Shown: piece by piece, positions 7,833 through 16,744 of the stretch
How the letters are laid out: every line of letters starts with the position of its first letter
How positions within the stretch are numbered: the first letter of the stretch is position 1
DNA from: Desulfonema limicola
Lineage (GTDB): Bacteria; Desulfobacterota; Desulfobacteria; Desulfobacterales; Desulfosalsimonadaceae
Reading direction: 5' to 3'
Assembly: GCA_020722245.1 (NCBI GenBank)
Contig: DYLE01000020.1
Span: 1-20,555, forward strand
DNA: 20,555 bases
Notes under the pieces: generated by a model
What the model saw: the letters and a program-made list of their open reading frames with translations, nothing else
Told to the model about the DNA's origin: nothing
Databases searched by the model: none
Translations under genes and position numbers: made by a program

Positions 7833-10800
7833 TCAGCTCTGCCGCATCCGCTGATGAAGCCGCTGGGCCCGCTGGCAAAAGGCCTCGATCTTGGCCGTAA
7901 TGAGCTGGGGAAACGGCGAGCCGTCGCTTTCAATGGCCAGAAACGGCAGGTCCGCCATGCCGGCGAGCACGGATTTGAGTTTCGCGTCCTTCGGATCCAG
8001 AGCGGTTTTCGCATCCGCGGTCATGGCCTCGCTTAGAATCGATTCGGAAAGCCGGTTGGGCATGCAGCCGAACGGGCCGATGGCGATCACGCCGCAGACC
8101 TTTTCCCCCACCTCGGCCAGGGAGCTGCCCACGGTCAGCACCGCTTCGCCGCTTAAATTTTTGGACAAATAAGGCGAGGCGTGATCGATAATGGTCTGGA
8201 TATGAACCGGTTCAAGCGTTGCCAGGCCGGAGCGGGCCATGGCGCCGATCACCCGCTTTTCGTAACGGTTCATCAGGGCCTGGCGGATGTAAAACTTGAT
8301 TTTCTGACCCGTGGAAAGAGGCCGCCAGAATCCGTCGATCCCCAGCATGTAGTCCGTGTACCGGATCCATTCCGATACCGGCGAGCAGATCACCGCAAAC
8401 CCGTTTTTTGCGAGCTCTTCGGTAAGCTGCCGCCGCGACAGGGAGTCCCTCCGGACAAAGATCTCTCCGGTGAGCAAAATTTTCGGCACATCACTGGCCG
8501 GCCGTTTTAAGGGAATGGCGGCAAGCTGTTCCATGGAGGCGTCAAGCTGCCGCATAAGGCCGGAGAGGCTCTTTTTTTCCAGGGCATCGAGGATCAGCCG
8601 CCACTGGGCTTCAAAAGCCGCCATGGCCGCGTCGGTATCCGCGGCGTCGGCCAGCAGCATGGACCGGAAGTCCTCCATGATGTCGGAGATGAGGATCGCC
8701 CACCATGCCTTGTAGTAGTTGAAATGCTTTCCCATGCCGAAATAGGTGTTGTCCGAGGTGAGGGAAAGCACCGCGGTGTCTTTGATTTCAAGCCTATGGA
8801 TCAGGTCCTGGAGAAAGATCGCGTACTGGCCGAACCTGCAGGGGCCAGAGGCCGAGGGCATGAAATAGACCACGATTTCATCCGGCCGCCTTCGGGTCTT
8901 GATGTAGTTTAACAGGGTGCCGGTGGTTAGAATGAGCGGCAGGCACTCCTTGCAGGAGGTGTTGGCGCGGCCCAGCTTGAGCACCGCCTCATCCGCGGGT
9001 GGATGAAGCGCCACATGATACCCGGCTTCCTTAAACACCGCGCAGATGGCCTCGGTGGCGATGCGTCCCATGGACGGAAACAGAAGCGTCACCTGGGGAT
9101 CGTTTAAAGGCAGGACCTTGCCGTTTGAGGTTTTTACCTTGGGCATCCCGTTGTCCATGAAGGTGGCCGCAGGCAGAAAAACCGATTTTTGGCGCAAAAC
9201 GCCCTTTTTCGCCTGAATCTGCCGGTACTGGGCCACAATGTCTAAAAACGCCTCGATCCGGGTTTCAATGCCGGCGTCCGCGGTATGGCTGTCCAGTTCA
9301 AGGGTCAGGCTGGGTTTGCGGCCCATGATGGACCGGAAATAGCCGATGAGAAACGAGTCCGGCCCGCAGGAAAAGTTGGTGATATAGACGGCGAAAAGCT
9401 GGGGATGTTTGCAGACGAACCGGGCGGCCTTGAGGATCATCTGCCCCATGGCCCAGTACATGTGCCTCTTGGCGGGCTCCTGGTCATAGGGAAGAAAATC
9501 AAACGGAATGACCAGCACCCCGCGGGATGCGAGTTTGTGGGGGATTCCCATGTGGGCTTCTCCCACCATGGCATTGTAAGGCCGGCCGAAAATGACCACG
9601 GCGGTTTTTTCAGGCTCTGCTTCAAGGGTTTTTAACAGTTCCGCGCCAACACGCCGCATCTCAGCCAGGCATTCCTCCTGGCGGGTCGTCGCCTTTTGAA
9701 AGGCTGCGGCCGCGCTTTGGCGGGTGCATCCCATTTGCGCTGCCGTCTGTAAAAGCGATTTCCGGGCGTCGGCAAAACCCCCGGTCATATCGAGAAACGG
9801 CGACAAAACCCTTGTCCCCTGTTTTTTGATGGCGCACACCTCCTCACGAAAGGCGGTCTGAAGGTAATACGGCTCTCCCTGCACAAACGGGCAGAGCTGG
9901 GAATTTTTTTGGCCGTTTTGAACCGGAATCGAGCGGATATGGGGGAGAAACAGAAAATCGGGCGCGGGAATTGTTTTCAGCAGGGTGTGGAAAAAGCCGT
10001 GGGCCAGCTCCGCCGGATGGCAGAACGCCGCGTTTCGACGGTCGATCCCTTCCTTGGAGGCGGTTTTGGGATAAACCGTTTCAAACCCGAGTCCGGAGAA
10101 AAAGGTCGAATAAAAGGGGTAAAACGAGTTGGTCAGAAAACTCTTGTTGACGGCCACTTTTCCCCTGGGGTTTTTTAAATCCGCCGGCCGAAAACGCTCA
10201 AACACCAGCTGCTCCCGCAGTTTCACCCTATCCAGCCGGGATACGTCGTAATCCAGCTTGAACCTCAGGTTGTAGTAGCGGTTGCAGGCCCCGCCGAAGG
10301 GGTAGCTTTTTCCATCCAGCGTGATGACGCTGATTTCGCATCCCCTGTCGCATTTTTCCTTTCCGCCCCTGCAGATAAAGGATTTACCGTAACCCACCTC
10401 CCGGCCCGCCAGCTTCAGCAGGTCATAGGGTTTTTGAGCCATCAGGCCGAGTTCGATCCGCTTCTTGACCTCAAGGGCCACCCCGTAGGCGCCCATCAGG
10501 CCCGGCTCCGGAGGCACCACGATGGGCTTGCCGCAGAGCGCGGCCATGGCCATGGGGATGGCCCGGTTGTAGCAGACGCCCCCCTGCATGAAGACCTTTT
10601 CGCCCACCGGCCGGTTGCCCTTGACCCGGTTGGTGTAGTTCATGCAGATGGAATAGACCAGCCCCGCCAGGATGTCCGCCTGCTCGATCCCCTCGTGAAT
10701 GGCGGTCTTGATGTCCGACGCGATAAAGGCGGCGCACTGGTCGTTGAAATTGGGCGGGTGTTTGCCTTCCAGGGCGATGTCCGCGATATCGGTCACCTTG

Positions 10801-12200
10801 ACCCCCAGGGTCTCGTAGGCGGATTCCTCCAGAAACGATCCCGTGCCCGCGGAGCAGGCCTCGTTCATGGCGTAATCCGACGGCACCCCGGCGGTGATAT
10901 AGGTGTACTTGGCGTCCTGGCCGCCGATCTCGAAAATCGTATCGACCTTTGAATCAAAGTAAACCGCGGCCGCGGCATGGGCGATGATCTCATTGATGAT
11001 GCCGTCCGTGAGCGCATGCAGCCCGGCGATCTGCCGGCCGGATCCGCACACCCCGAGCCCGATGATGGAAATCCGGGAAAGATCCACCTGCGCCTTTACC
11101 TGATCGGCGATGGCCTGGTAGCATTTCCGGGAAGCCCCCACCGGGTCCCCGTTTGTCATCAGATAGATAGAGGCCAGCATCGCGTTATCGGATACGCGCA
11201 TCAAAACCGCCTTGGTGGTGGTGGACCCCACATCCAGCCCAAGAATGCACACATCCCCGGGCTCGGGCCGCTGGCGCTCCAGTTCCTTAAAGGTCACCAT
11301 TTCCCGGTAGTCTTTTAAACAGGGAAGGGTGTCAAAGGAGACGGACCGCCCCTTGAGAAGTCCTGCGGTTTTTGGAAATCTGCGCGTGGGGTGTTGAAGC
11401 GCCCAGAGGGCCGCGCCCAGGGCCTCAAAGTAGGGGGCCTGATCCGGGACGATGAGGTTGTCGATCTCGGCCTGCAGGTAGTGGATCATCATCCGGTTCC
11501 GACTGCACCCGCCCACGACCATGATGTTTTTCCGATCCACCTTTTTGAGAAGCTCCAGAACCTTGTTGGCCATCATGCGGCACAGCCCCGCGGTCACCCG
11601 GGATTTGGGAATCCCCTTGTTGATGGCATGGGTGCAGTCGGATTTGCAGAACACCGAGCACCTTCCGGAAACCGCATAGGGGGTTTCATGCGCGGACCAC
11701 TGGGCCGCCTGCTCCAGGGAGACCCCCATGCGGCGAAGCTGCTGAAGAAAAAACTCGCCGGTGCCCGAGGCGCATTTGTTTCCGGTTAAAACATTGGAGA
11801 CCTCGCCGTTTTTATTGAGCACATAGACCATGAAGGTCTCACCGCCGGCCGAAACAACAGCCGGGCAGATCAGGTCCGGGGGTTTGAGATGGGCATAGGC
11901 GTATTCCACGGCCTCGGGCTCTGAAATGGAGGAAAGATTGACGAAATGCCGGAAACGGCGGCCGGTCACGGCGATCCGGTCGTAGCGGTCCGGATCAAAC
12001 TCCTCAAACACGCGGTGCAGCATGGCCTTGGGATTGCCGCCGTGGGGGTATTCCTTGTGGTTTACGATTTTTATCAATGCCGAGGACGGATTTTTGAATG
12101 AGGCGTTTTCCAGATGCGCCACCGAAAGGGTGGAGGCGCCCAGGCAGATGCCCAGGGCGCGGGTCGCCCCGGATAAAGGGTTTTCGATTTTTTCATTCAT
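7833..12200 (-). CDS. Large acyl-CoA dehydratase activase (two ASKHA ATPase domains, DUF2229, HgdB-like region)
   Basis: The 1455-residue protein belongs to the HgdC/BcrA-D activase superfamily, whose members use ATP to drive electrons from a [4Fe-4S] cluster to a radical dehydratase or reductase. Two ASKHA domains are fused. Domain 1 (~15-270) starts ALGICLGAST and has CASGTGEFF (C143) and GRCSVFCKSDC (C181). Domain 2 (~317-582) starts CILGLDVGSTTTKAV and has EACSAGTGSF (C449) and NDQCAAFIASD (C489), which are the cluster-ligand positions in HgdC. A four-cysteine patch follows (C610, C617, C621, C639), then a DUF2229-type region (~680-1000, including NSQLCPFVQGEPYYL and FGRPYNA) and an HgdB-like part (ANTSCKECLPLI, C1083/C1086; GPFGCMPNRL). 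No separate dehydratase subunits are adjacent. Substrate is unknown; the Shine-Dalgarno is weak, so the start is moderately certain. Confidence 0.9.
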   Translation of the reverse strand: MNEKIENPLSGATRALGICLGASTLSVAHLENASFKNPSSALIKIVNHKEYPHGGNPKAMLHRVFEEFDPDRYDRIAVTGRRFRHFVNLSSISEPEAVEYAYAHLKPPDLICPAVVSAGGETFMVYVLNKNGEVSNVLTGNKCASGTGEFFLQQLRRMGVSLEQAAQWSAHETPYAVSGRCSVFCKSDCTHAINKGIPKSRVTAGLCRMMANKVLELLKKVDRKNIMVVGGCSRNRMMIHYLQAEIDNLIVPDQAPYFEALGAALWALQHPTRRFPKTAGLLKGRSVSFDTLPCLKDYREMVTFKELERQRPEPGDVCILGLDVGSTTTKAVLMRVSDNAMLASIYLMTNGDPVGASRKCYQAIADQVKAQVDLSRISIIGLGVCGSGRQIAGLHALTDGIINEIIAHAAAAVYFDSKVDTIFEIGGQDAKYTYITAGVPSDYAMNEACSAGTGSFLEESAYETLGVKVTDIADIALEGKHPPNFNDQCAAFIASDIKTAIHEGIEQADILAGLVYSICMNYTNRVKGNRPVGEKVFMQGGVCYNRAIPMAMAALCGKPIVVPPEPGLMGAYGVALEVKKRIELGLMAQKPYDLLKLAGREVGYGKSFICRGGKEKCDRGCEISVITLDGKSYPFGGACNRYYNLRFKLDYDVSRLDRVKLREQLVFERFRPADLKNPRGKVAVNKSFLTNSFYPFYSTFFSGLGFETVYPKTASKEGIDRRNAAFCHPAELAHGFFHTLLKTIPAPDFLFLPHIRSIPVQNGQKNSQLCPFVQGEPYYLQTAFREEVCAIKKQGTRVLSPFLDMTGGFADARKSLLQTAAQMGCTRQSAAAAFQKATTRQEECLAEMRRVGAELLKTLEAEPEKTAVVIFGRPYNAMVGEAHMGIPHKLASRGVLVIPFDFLPYDQEPAKRHMYWAMGQMILKAARFVCKHPQLFAVYITNFSCGPDSFLIGYFRSIMGRKPSLTLELDSHTADAGIETRIEAFLDIVAQYRQIQAKKGVLRQKSVFLPAATFMDNGMPKVKTSNGKVLPLNDPQVTLLFPSMGRIATEAICAVFKEAGYHVALHPPADEAVLKLGRANTSCKECLPLILTTGTLLNYIKTRRRPDEIVVYFMPSASGPCRFGQYAIFLQDLIHRLEIKDTAVLSLTSDNTYFGMGKHFNYYKAWWAILISDIMEDFRSMLLADAADTDAAMAAFEAQWRLILDALEKKSLSGLMRQLDASMEQLAAIPLKRPASDVPKILLTGEIFVRRDSLSRRQLTEELAKNGFAVICSPVSEWIRYTDYMLGIDGFWRPLSTGQKIKFYIRQALMNRYEKRVIGAMARSGLATLEPVHIQTIIDHASPYLSKNLSGEAVLTVGSSLAEVGEKVCGVIAIGPFGCMPNRLSESILSEAMTADAKTALDPKDAKLKSVLAGMADLPFLAIESDGSPFPQLITAKIEAFCQRAQRLHQRMRQS

Positions 12201-12346
12201 TTCATGATTTAATCCAGCCGATTGTCGGCCAAGCTTATGGTGCGTTATGAAACCTCCACATGAAACAATTTAATGATATCATAGGATAAAAAATGCGTAA
12301 AGGTTATATCCTGATTCTACCCTGGACCTGATGAAAACAGCTGTAA

Positions 12347-12375
12347 TTGACATGCGGCCTGGATTCTGCGATAGT
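12347..12375 (+). promoter_or_regulatory. Sigma70-like promoter for the TPR gene
   Basis: TTGACA (12347-12352), a 17-bp spacer, and GATAGT (12370-12375) give a perfect -35 and a four-of-six -10. It lies about 65 bp upstream of the TPR gene start. The rest of the 12201-12439 gap contains a small palindrome, GCCGATTGTCGGC (12217-12229), near the activase start and no recognisable gene. Confidence 0.5.
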
Positions 12376-12439
12376 GGGTCCATCAAACAGCAACCTGGTT
12401 GCATAACCTGCGCAAAACCCATTCCCAATGGAGGATATC

Positions 12440-12946
12440 ATGAACCGAGATTTTATTTACACCATTATTTTCATGCTGATTGTTTTTCTGATGCCCGCTG
12501 CTGTTTTTGCAGAAGACACCAATATCATCTTCAAGCATGACCATACCGGGGTCGCCGATGAGGTCAACAAGATGAAGGATTTTGATTTCAACCTGATGCA
12601 GCGGGAGCTGGACTGGATCGAGGCGGAGAACCTTGAAAGTTCCATGGAGGCCGTGCAGGTCGGCGATACCTATTATGAAAAAGGCGAGTTGGAAGACGCC
12701 ATTATCTGTTATCAGATCGCCATCAAGATGGACCCCTCAAATGCAGCGGCCCATAAAAAGTATATCGAGGCCCGGCAACAGGAAAAGGCCCAAACCAGCC
12801 TTCATTATCACCAGGCCATGGAGTATTACCGTAAGGGGATTGCCGACAAGGCGGTGGACGAGCTGATCCTGGAGATTAAGGAAAACCCGGACAATGAGCA
12901 GGCGCGGATCAAGCTCAATGAGATCGAAGCGGAAATGCGGCGATAA
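12440..12946 (+). CDS. Exported TPR-repeat protein
   Basis: I chose the ATG at 12440 over the in-frame ATG at 12428 because GGAGG lies 5 bases before 12440 and overlaps the upstream ATG. The 168-residue product starts with a signal sequence (MNRDFIYTIIFMLIVFLMPA) with likely cleavage after AVFA, around residue 24, so it should be periplasmic. Two tetratricopeptide-like repeats are visible: ~72-105 (VQVGDTYYEKGELEDAIICY ... DPSNAAAHKK) and ~121-155 (YHQAMEYYRKGIADKAVDEL ... NPDNEQARIK). Such repeats bind other proteins; no partner is indicated. It is alone on the plus strand, divergent from the activase and convergent with the AtuA-like gene, whose stop lies 22 bp away. The precise role is unknown. 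Confidence 0.82.
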   Translation: MNRDFIYTIIFMLIVFLMPAAVFAEDTNIIFKHDHTGVADEVNKMKDFDFNLMQRELDWIEAENLESSMEAVQVGDTYYEKGELEDAIICYQIAIKMDPSNAAAHKKYIEARQQEKAQTSLHYHQAMEYYRKGIADKAVDELILEIKENPDNEQARIKLNEIEAEMRR

Positions 12947-12968
12947 AACAAACCGGGATTTTCGTGCT

Positions 12969-14750
12969 CTAAGCCTTTTTTACAATCGCCTCGGGCATTT
13001 TAATGATTTTTGCGCGCAGGTATTCCCCCAGGGTCTTGGCCTGGGGGTCGCTACGCAGGGATGCCGCCGCGCCTTCTCCGAGCACGCCTTTGATGTAAAA
13101 ATTAACGGCCAGAAGATTGGGGAATTCGTAGCGTTCCATCTCAAAGGGCTGCATATCGACAAGCAGCTCCTTTAATTTTTCAACGGTCAGAAACTCCCTC
13201 AGGAAGGCATACGCCTCGGGGGTCTTGGCCCACACCCCGAGGTTGGCGTTTCCGCCCTTATCACCTGAGCGGGTGGCAAAAACACGCCCCAGCGGCATCC
13301 TGACCCGCTTTCCTTTGGGTACCGGAGGGATGGACATTTTTTTAGCTTCCGGCACCGGCGCAGCAGGGTCGGGTAAAACGGAATCCACTATCACCTCTTG
13401 TTCATCCAGTGTGACTTTTTGTTGAATATGCTTTGTGGAGATAAGCGTCGGCCAATGGGTGATGGCCGGGCCGCCCTTGGTGGGCGGAGCGGTTGCCGTA
13501 AATCCAGGAATGTTGGCGAGCCCCAGCTCCACGATTTTCGTCGAAAACAGGCCGACTTTTTTGGCGTCCGGGTCCATCACCGATACCCGCAGGTAGGCAA
13601 ACGCCTCCTCGTTGGATTTGGGGTCCTCCTTATCGGACCGGATCAACTGAACATTCTCAACCGCGTAGCTTCCCCGGCCGCCGAGGCTGTCAAACAGCGC
13701 CTCCTCAAAGATTTTCGCCTTTTTCTCGATATCAAGACCGGTAAGGATGATGGTCATCGAATTGCGGTAGTTACCCGCATTGTTGATGCAGACCTTGGTG
13801 GTCTCAGGGGGCGGCTCGCCTTTTACTCCGGAAATTTTGGTCCGGTCCGGGCCTTCCTGGGATATCTCGATGGTGTCGAACCGGGCAACCACATCCGGGG
13901 TCAGGTAGCTGGGGCCCCTGACCTCGTAAAGGAGCTGGGCTTTGACTGTATCCACCGAGACCAGGCCTCCTGTTCCGGGATGCTTGGTGATCACGCAGGA
14001 GCCGTCCTCGAAAACCTCGGCGATGGGATAGCCGACCTTAATATACGAGGGCACCTCGTCGATAAAGGAATAGTTTCCTCCGGTGGCCTGGGCCCCGCAT
14101 TCCACGATATGTCCGGCAACCGCCGCGCCGGCCAGCCTGTCCCAATCCTGGCGTTTCCAGTCGAACCACCAGGCCGCCGGACCCATCACCACCGAGGCGT
14201 CGGCCAGTCGTCCGCCCACCACGATGTCCGCTCCCCGGGCCAGGGCCTCCGCCACGCCCCAGCCGCCCAGGTAGGCGTTGGCGGAAATCGGCATGACCCC
14301 GGCATCCTTTAAGCTGATCCCTTTATCCAGGTGAATGAATGCTTCGCCTTTTTCCTGAAGCTCGGAAAGCCGCGGCATGAGGTCGTCCCCTTCAATGCAG
14401 GCGATCCTGGGATGAAGCCCCAGGGTGTCCGCGATTTTCTTAAGCTCCAGGGTCATCCCGCGCGGGTTTAATCCGCCGGCGTTGGACACCACCCGGATGC
14501 CCCGGTCAAGGCATTCCCCCATCACCTGCTCCATCTGCTTTAAAAACGTCGGCACATAGCCGGTGTCCGGTTTCTTCATTTTATGGCCGAAGAGGATGGC
14601 CATGGTGAGTTCGGCCAGATAGTCTCCGGTCAAAAAATCAATGGGGCCGCCCTGCACCATTTCCCTGGCCGCGGAAAGGCGGTCGCCGAAATACCCGCTG
14701 CAGTTGGCGATAATGACCTTGTCTTTTCGTTTCGGATTCCGGTTGCTCAT
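12969..14750 (-). CDS. AtuA/DUF1446 family protein (acyclic terpene utilization AtuA-like)
   Basis: The start is the ATG at 14750, which is preceded by AGGAGG and fits the 13-bp spacing after the hydratase gene; a longer frame reaching to 14819 would overlap that gene and adds an unlikely basic extension. The 593-residue product shows AtuA/DUF1446 traits: an N-terminal ANCSGYFGDRLSAAREM segment, GGLNPRGMTLELKKIADTLG, VGGRLADASVVMGPAAWW, HIVECGAQATGGNYSF, and the C-terminal domain with ATRSGDKGGNANLGVW. In Pseudomonas, AtuA belongs to the citronellol/geraniol catabolic operon, but its biochemical function is not settled. Here it is the last gene of a six-gene operon for acyl-CoA oxidation and carboxylation, which supports a role in branched or isoprenoid acyl-CoA breakdown. 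Confidence 0.88.
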   Translation of the reverse strand: MSNRNPKRKDKVIIANCSGYFGDRLSAAREMVQGGPIDFLTGDYLAELTMAILFGHKMKKPDTGYVPTFLKQMEQVMGECLDRGIRVVSNAGGLNPRGMTLELKKIADTLGLHPRIACIEGDDLMPRLSELQEKGEAFIHLDKGISLKDAGVMPISANAYLGGWGVAEALARGADIVVGGRLADASVVMGPAAWWFDWKRQDWDRLAGAAVAGHIVECGAQATGGNYSFIDEVPSYIKVGYPIAEVFEDGSCVITKHPGTGGLVSVDTVKAQLLYEVRGPSYLTPDVVARFDTIEISQEGPDRTKISGVKGEPPPETTKVCINNAGNYRNSMTIILTGLDIEKKAKIFEEALFDSLGGRGSYAVENVQLIRSDKEDPKSNEEAFAYLRVSVMDPDAKKVGLFSTKIVELGLANIPGFTATAPPTKGGPAITHWPTLISTKHIQQKVTLDEQEVIVDSVLPDPAAPVPEAKKMSIPPVPKGKRVRMPLGRVFATRSGDKGGNANLGVWAKTPEAYAFLREFLTVEKLKELLVDMQPFEMERYEFPNLLAVNFYIKGVLGEGAAASLRSDPQAKTLGEYLRAKIIKMPEAIVKKA

Positions 14751-14763
14751 AGAGCCTCCTTTT

Positions 14764-15534
14764 TTACCGGCCGGTGAAAACCGGCGGCCGTTTTTCAATA
14801 AACGCCGTGATCCCTTCACGGGCGTCGTCGGTGCCCACCACCTCCTTGAGCCTCTCGGACAGATGGATCAGGGCGTCTTTAAGCGGCATACCCGCCGCCT
14901 CATAAAACGCCTGCTTGCCGATCCGAATGCCGATCGGGCTTTTGGACACCAGGGCGGCTAATACCTTATGAACCTCTTCATCTAAGCGGTCTGCAGGAAC
15001 GACCCGGGTGATCAGGCCCATGTCCAGGGCCTGTTGGGCCGTCATCCGCTCGCCCAGAAGGATCATCTCCATGGCTTTTTTCTGCAGGACATTTCGGAAA
15101 ATCAGCGCGCCGATCATCATCGGCCAGAGCCCCACATTAACCTCCGGGGTGCCGAATTTGGAATCGTCTGAGGCGATGACGATATCGCAGGCCAGCATAA
15201 ACCCCATGCCGCCGGCCAGGCAGTAGCCCTTGACCCGCGCCACCGTGGGCTTGGGAAATCCCGCCAGACGGTTTAAAAGCCCGGCGTAAGACCCGAAAAT
15301 ATCCTTCCCTTCGGTCTGAATGCCGCCCGCAAGCTGGGCCCCGGTGCAAAAGGCCTTGTCGCCGGCCCCGGTGATCAGAATCGCCCGGACCTTTTCGTCT
15401 GTTTTTGCCTGGTCGAGATAGGTATGGAAAAGATCAATCGCCTCGGGGGTGATGGCGTTTCGCTGCGGCTCGCGGTTGATGGTGATGGTGGCGACCCGGT
15501 CTTCGACCCGGTAGAGCAGATGCGGATCGTTCAT
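14764..15534 (-). CDS. Enoyl-CoA hydratase/isomerase (crotonase family)
   Basis: The 256-residue protein is a full-length crotonase. Visible landmarks are ILITGAGDKAFCTGAQLAGG (~52-71), which gives one oxyanion-hole segment, and VARVKGYCLAGGMGFMLACD (~98-117) followed by SKFGTPEVNVGL (~125-136). The second catalytic glutamate is kept (E131), but the first is replaced by G111 in AGGMGFML. That pattern is shared with some methylglutaconyl- or isohexenylglutaconyl-CoA hydratase relatives, so activity is not excluded. From context the expected reaction is hydration of a 3-methylglutaconyl-type CoA formed by the neighbouring carboxylase. A ribosome binding site (AAGGAG) is 8 bases from the ATG; the gap to the dehydrogenase gene is 17 bp. 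Confidence 0.9.
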   Translation of the reverse strand: MNDPHLLYRVEDRVATITINREPQRNAITPEAIDLFHTYLDQAKTDEKVRAILITGAGDKAFCTGAQLAGGIQTEGKDIFGSYAGLLNRLAGFPKPTVARVKGYCLAGGMGFMLACDIVIASDDSKFGTPEVNVGLWPMMIGALIFRNVLQKKAMEMILLGERMTAQQALDMGLITRVVPADRLDEEVHKVLAALVSKSPIGIRIGKQAFYEAAGMPLKDALIHLSERLKEVVGTDDAREGITAFIEKRPPVFTGR

Positions 15535-15551
15535 GGCCTTTTCTCCTTATT

Positions 15552-16703
15552 CTAGTATCCTGAAAGCCTTGCAATCACATCACTCATGACCTCGCTGGCG
15601 CCGCCGCCGATGGACAGCAGCCGAGCGTCCCGAAAGGCCCGGGAGATGGGCATCTCGTTCATGAATCCCAGTCCGCCGTACATCTGCAAACAGCCGTCCA
15701 CCAACCTCCCCATCAGGTTCCCGCTCAACAGCTTGCCCATGGAGACCTCCCGGGTGACGTCCTGGCCGGCCATCTTCATGCGCACGATATGATAGGTGAA
15801 CTGCCGAAGGCATTCGAGTTCGCTTAACCACTCCACAAGCCGGTGGCGCAGCACCTGTTTTTTGATCAGGGGTTTTCCGAAAACAATCCGCTTTTTTAAG
15901 TATTCCGCCGTCTCGTCGATGATATCCTTGCCGCTGATGTAGGTCATGGGGAGCACGGCAAAGCGTTCATGCTGGAACTGCTTCATCTGCTGAATAAACC
16001 CTTCCCCTTCGACGCCGATGAGGTTTTCAGCGGGTATGCGCATATCGTCAAAATACAGCTCCGCGGTGTCGCTGCTGCGCATGCCCATTTTATCCAGTTT
16101 CCGGCTGACCTTGAATCCGGGCAGGTGGGTGGGAACCACAAACAGGCTGAAGGCGTGGTATCCCGTCGCCTCGCTGGTGCGGGCCAGCAGGGTGAGAAAG
16201 TCCGCCTGGGTGCCGTTGGTGATGTAGGTCTTGGAGCCGGTCAGGATATAGGAATCGCCGTCTTTCCTGGCGAAGGTCCTTAAGGCCGCCACATCGGAGC
16301 CGGCGTCCGGCTCGGTGACGGCGATCGCGGAAACCAGCTCCCCCTTGAGGGCCGGTTTCAGGTAGGTCTGTTTTAAATACTCGCTGCCGAATTCATGGAT
16401 GGCCGGTGTGGCCATGCTCATCTGCACCGCAATGGCCATGGGCACGCCGCCGCACCGGCTGTGGGCCAGCTCCTCCATGACCACGGTTTCATACCAGTAG
16501 TCCAGCCCCTCGCCGCCGTATTCTTCAGGATAGCGGATGCCGAGAAACCCCAGGTCCCCCATTTTTTTAAACAGCTCGTGCAGGGGCGCAATCCCCTTTT
16601 CCTCCCATTCGTCCACATGCGGGTTGATCTCCTTGTTGACAAAATCCCGCACCGCCTTTCGCACCAGTTCATGATCCTTGTTGAAATAAAGTTCGCTTCC
16701 CAT
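15552..16703 (-). CDS. Acyl-CoA dehydrogenase (isovaleryl/citronellyl-CoA dehydrogenase type)
   Basis: The 383-residue product is a typical FAD-dependent acyl-CoA dehydrogenase that would pass electrons to ETF. Motifs include AIAVTEPDAGSDVAALRT (~126-143), SKTYITNGTQADFL (~157-170) and the C-terminal QMYGGLGFMNEMPISRAFRD (~340-359). The usual MCAD-type catalytic glutamate position reads SIGGGASEV, with glycine at 367, whereas FQHERFAV places E246 in helix G. That is the base position known for isovaleryl-CoA and long-chain dehydrogenases, so a 3-methyl-branched substrate is plausible. The gene follows the biotin carrier gene and has an unusual eight-G tract in the ribosome binding region. Within the operon it should generate the unsaturated substrate for the carboxylase. 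Confidence 0.93.
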   Translation of the reverse strand: MGSELYFNKDHELVRKAVRDFVNKEINPHVDEWEEKGIAPLHELFKKMGDLGFLGIRYPEEYGGEGLDYWYETVVMEELAHSRCGGVPMAIAVQMSMATPAIHEFGSEYLKQTYLKPALKGELVSAIAVTEPDAGSDVAALRTFARKDGDSYILTGSKTYITNGTQADFLTLLARTSEATGYHAFSLFVVPTHLPGFKVSRKLDKMGMRSSDTAELYFDDMRIPAENLIGVEGEGFIQQMKQFQHERFAVLPMTYISGKDIIDETAEYLKKRIVFGKPLIKKQVLRHRLVEWLSELECLRQFTYHIVRMKMAGQDVTREVSMGKLLSGNLMGRLVDGCLQMYGGLGFMNEMPISRAFRDARLLSIGGGASEVMSDVIARLSGY

Positions 16704-16744
16704 GGATAGGTTCCCCCCCCTTTTTGCTTGCTGTTGATTTTTGT

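Noticed and set aside
14751..14819. Upstream extension of the AtuA-like gene to an ATG at 14819
   Set aside because: It would overlap the hydratase gene and lacks a ribosome binding site, while the ATG at 14750 has AGGAGG in front.
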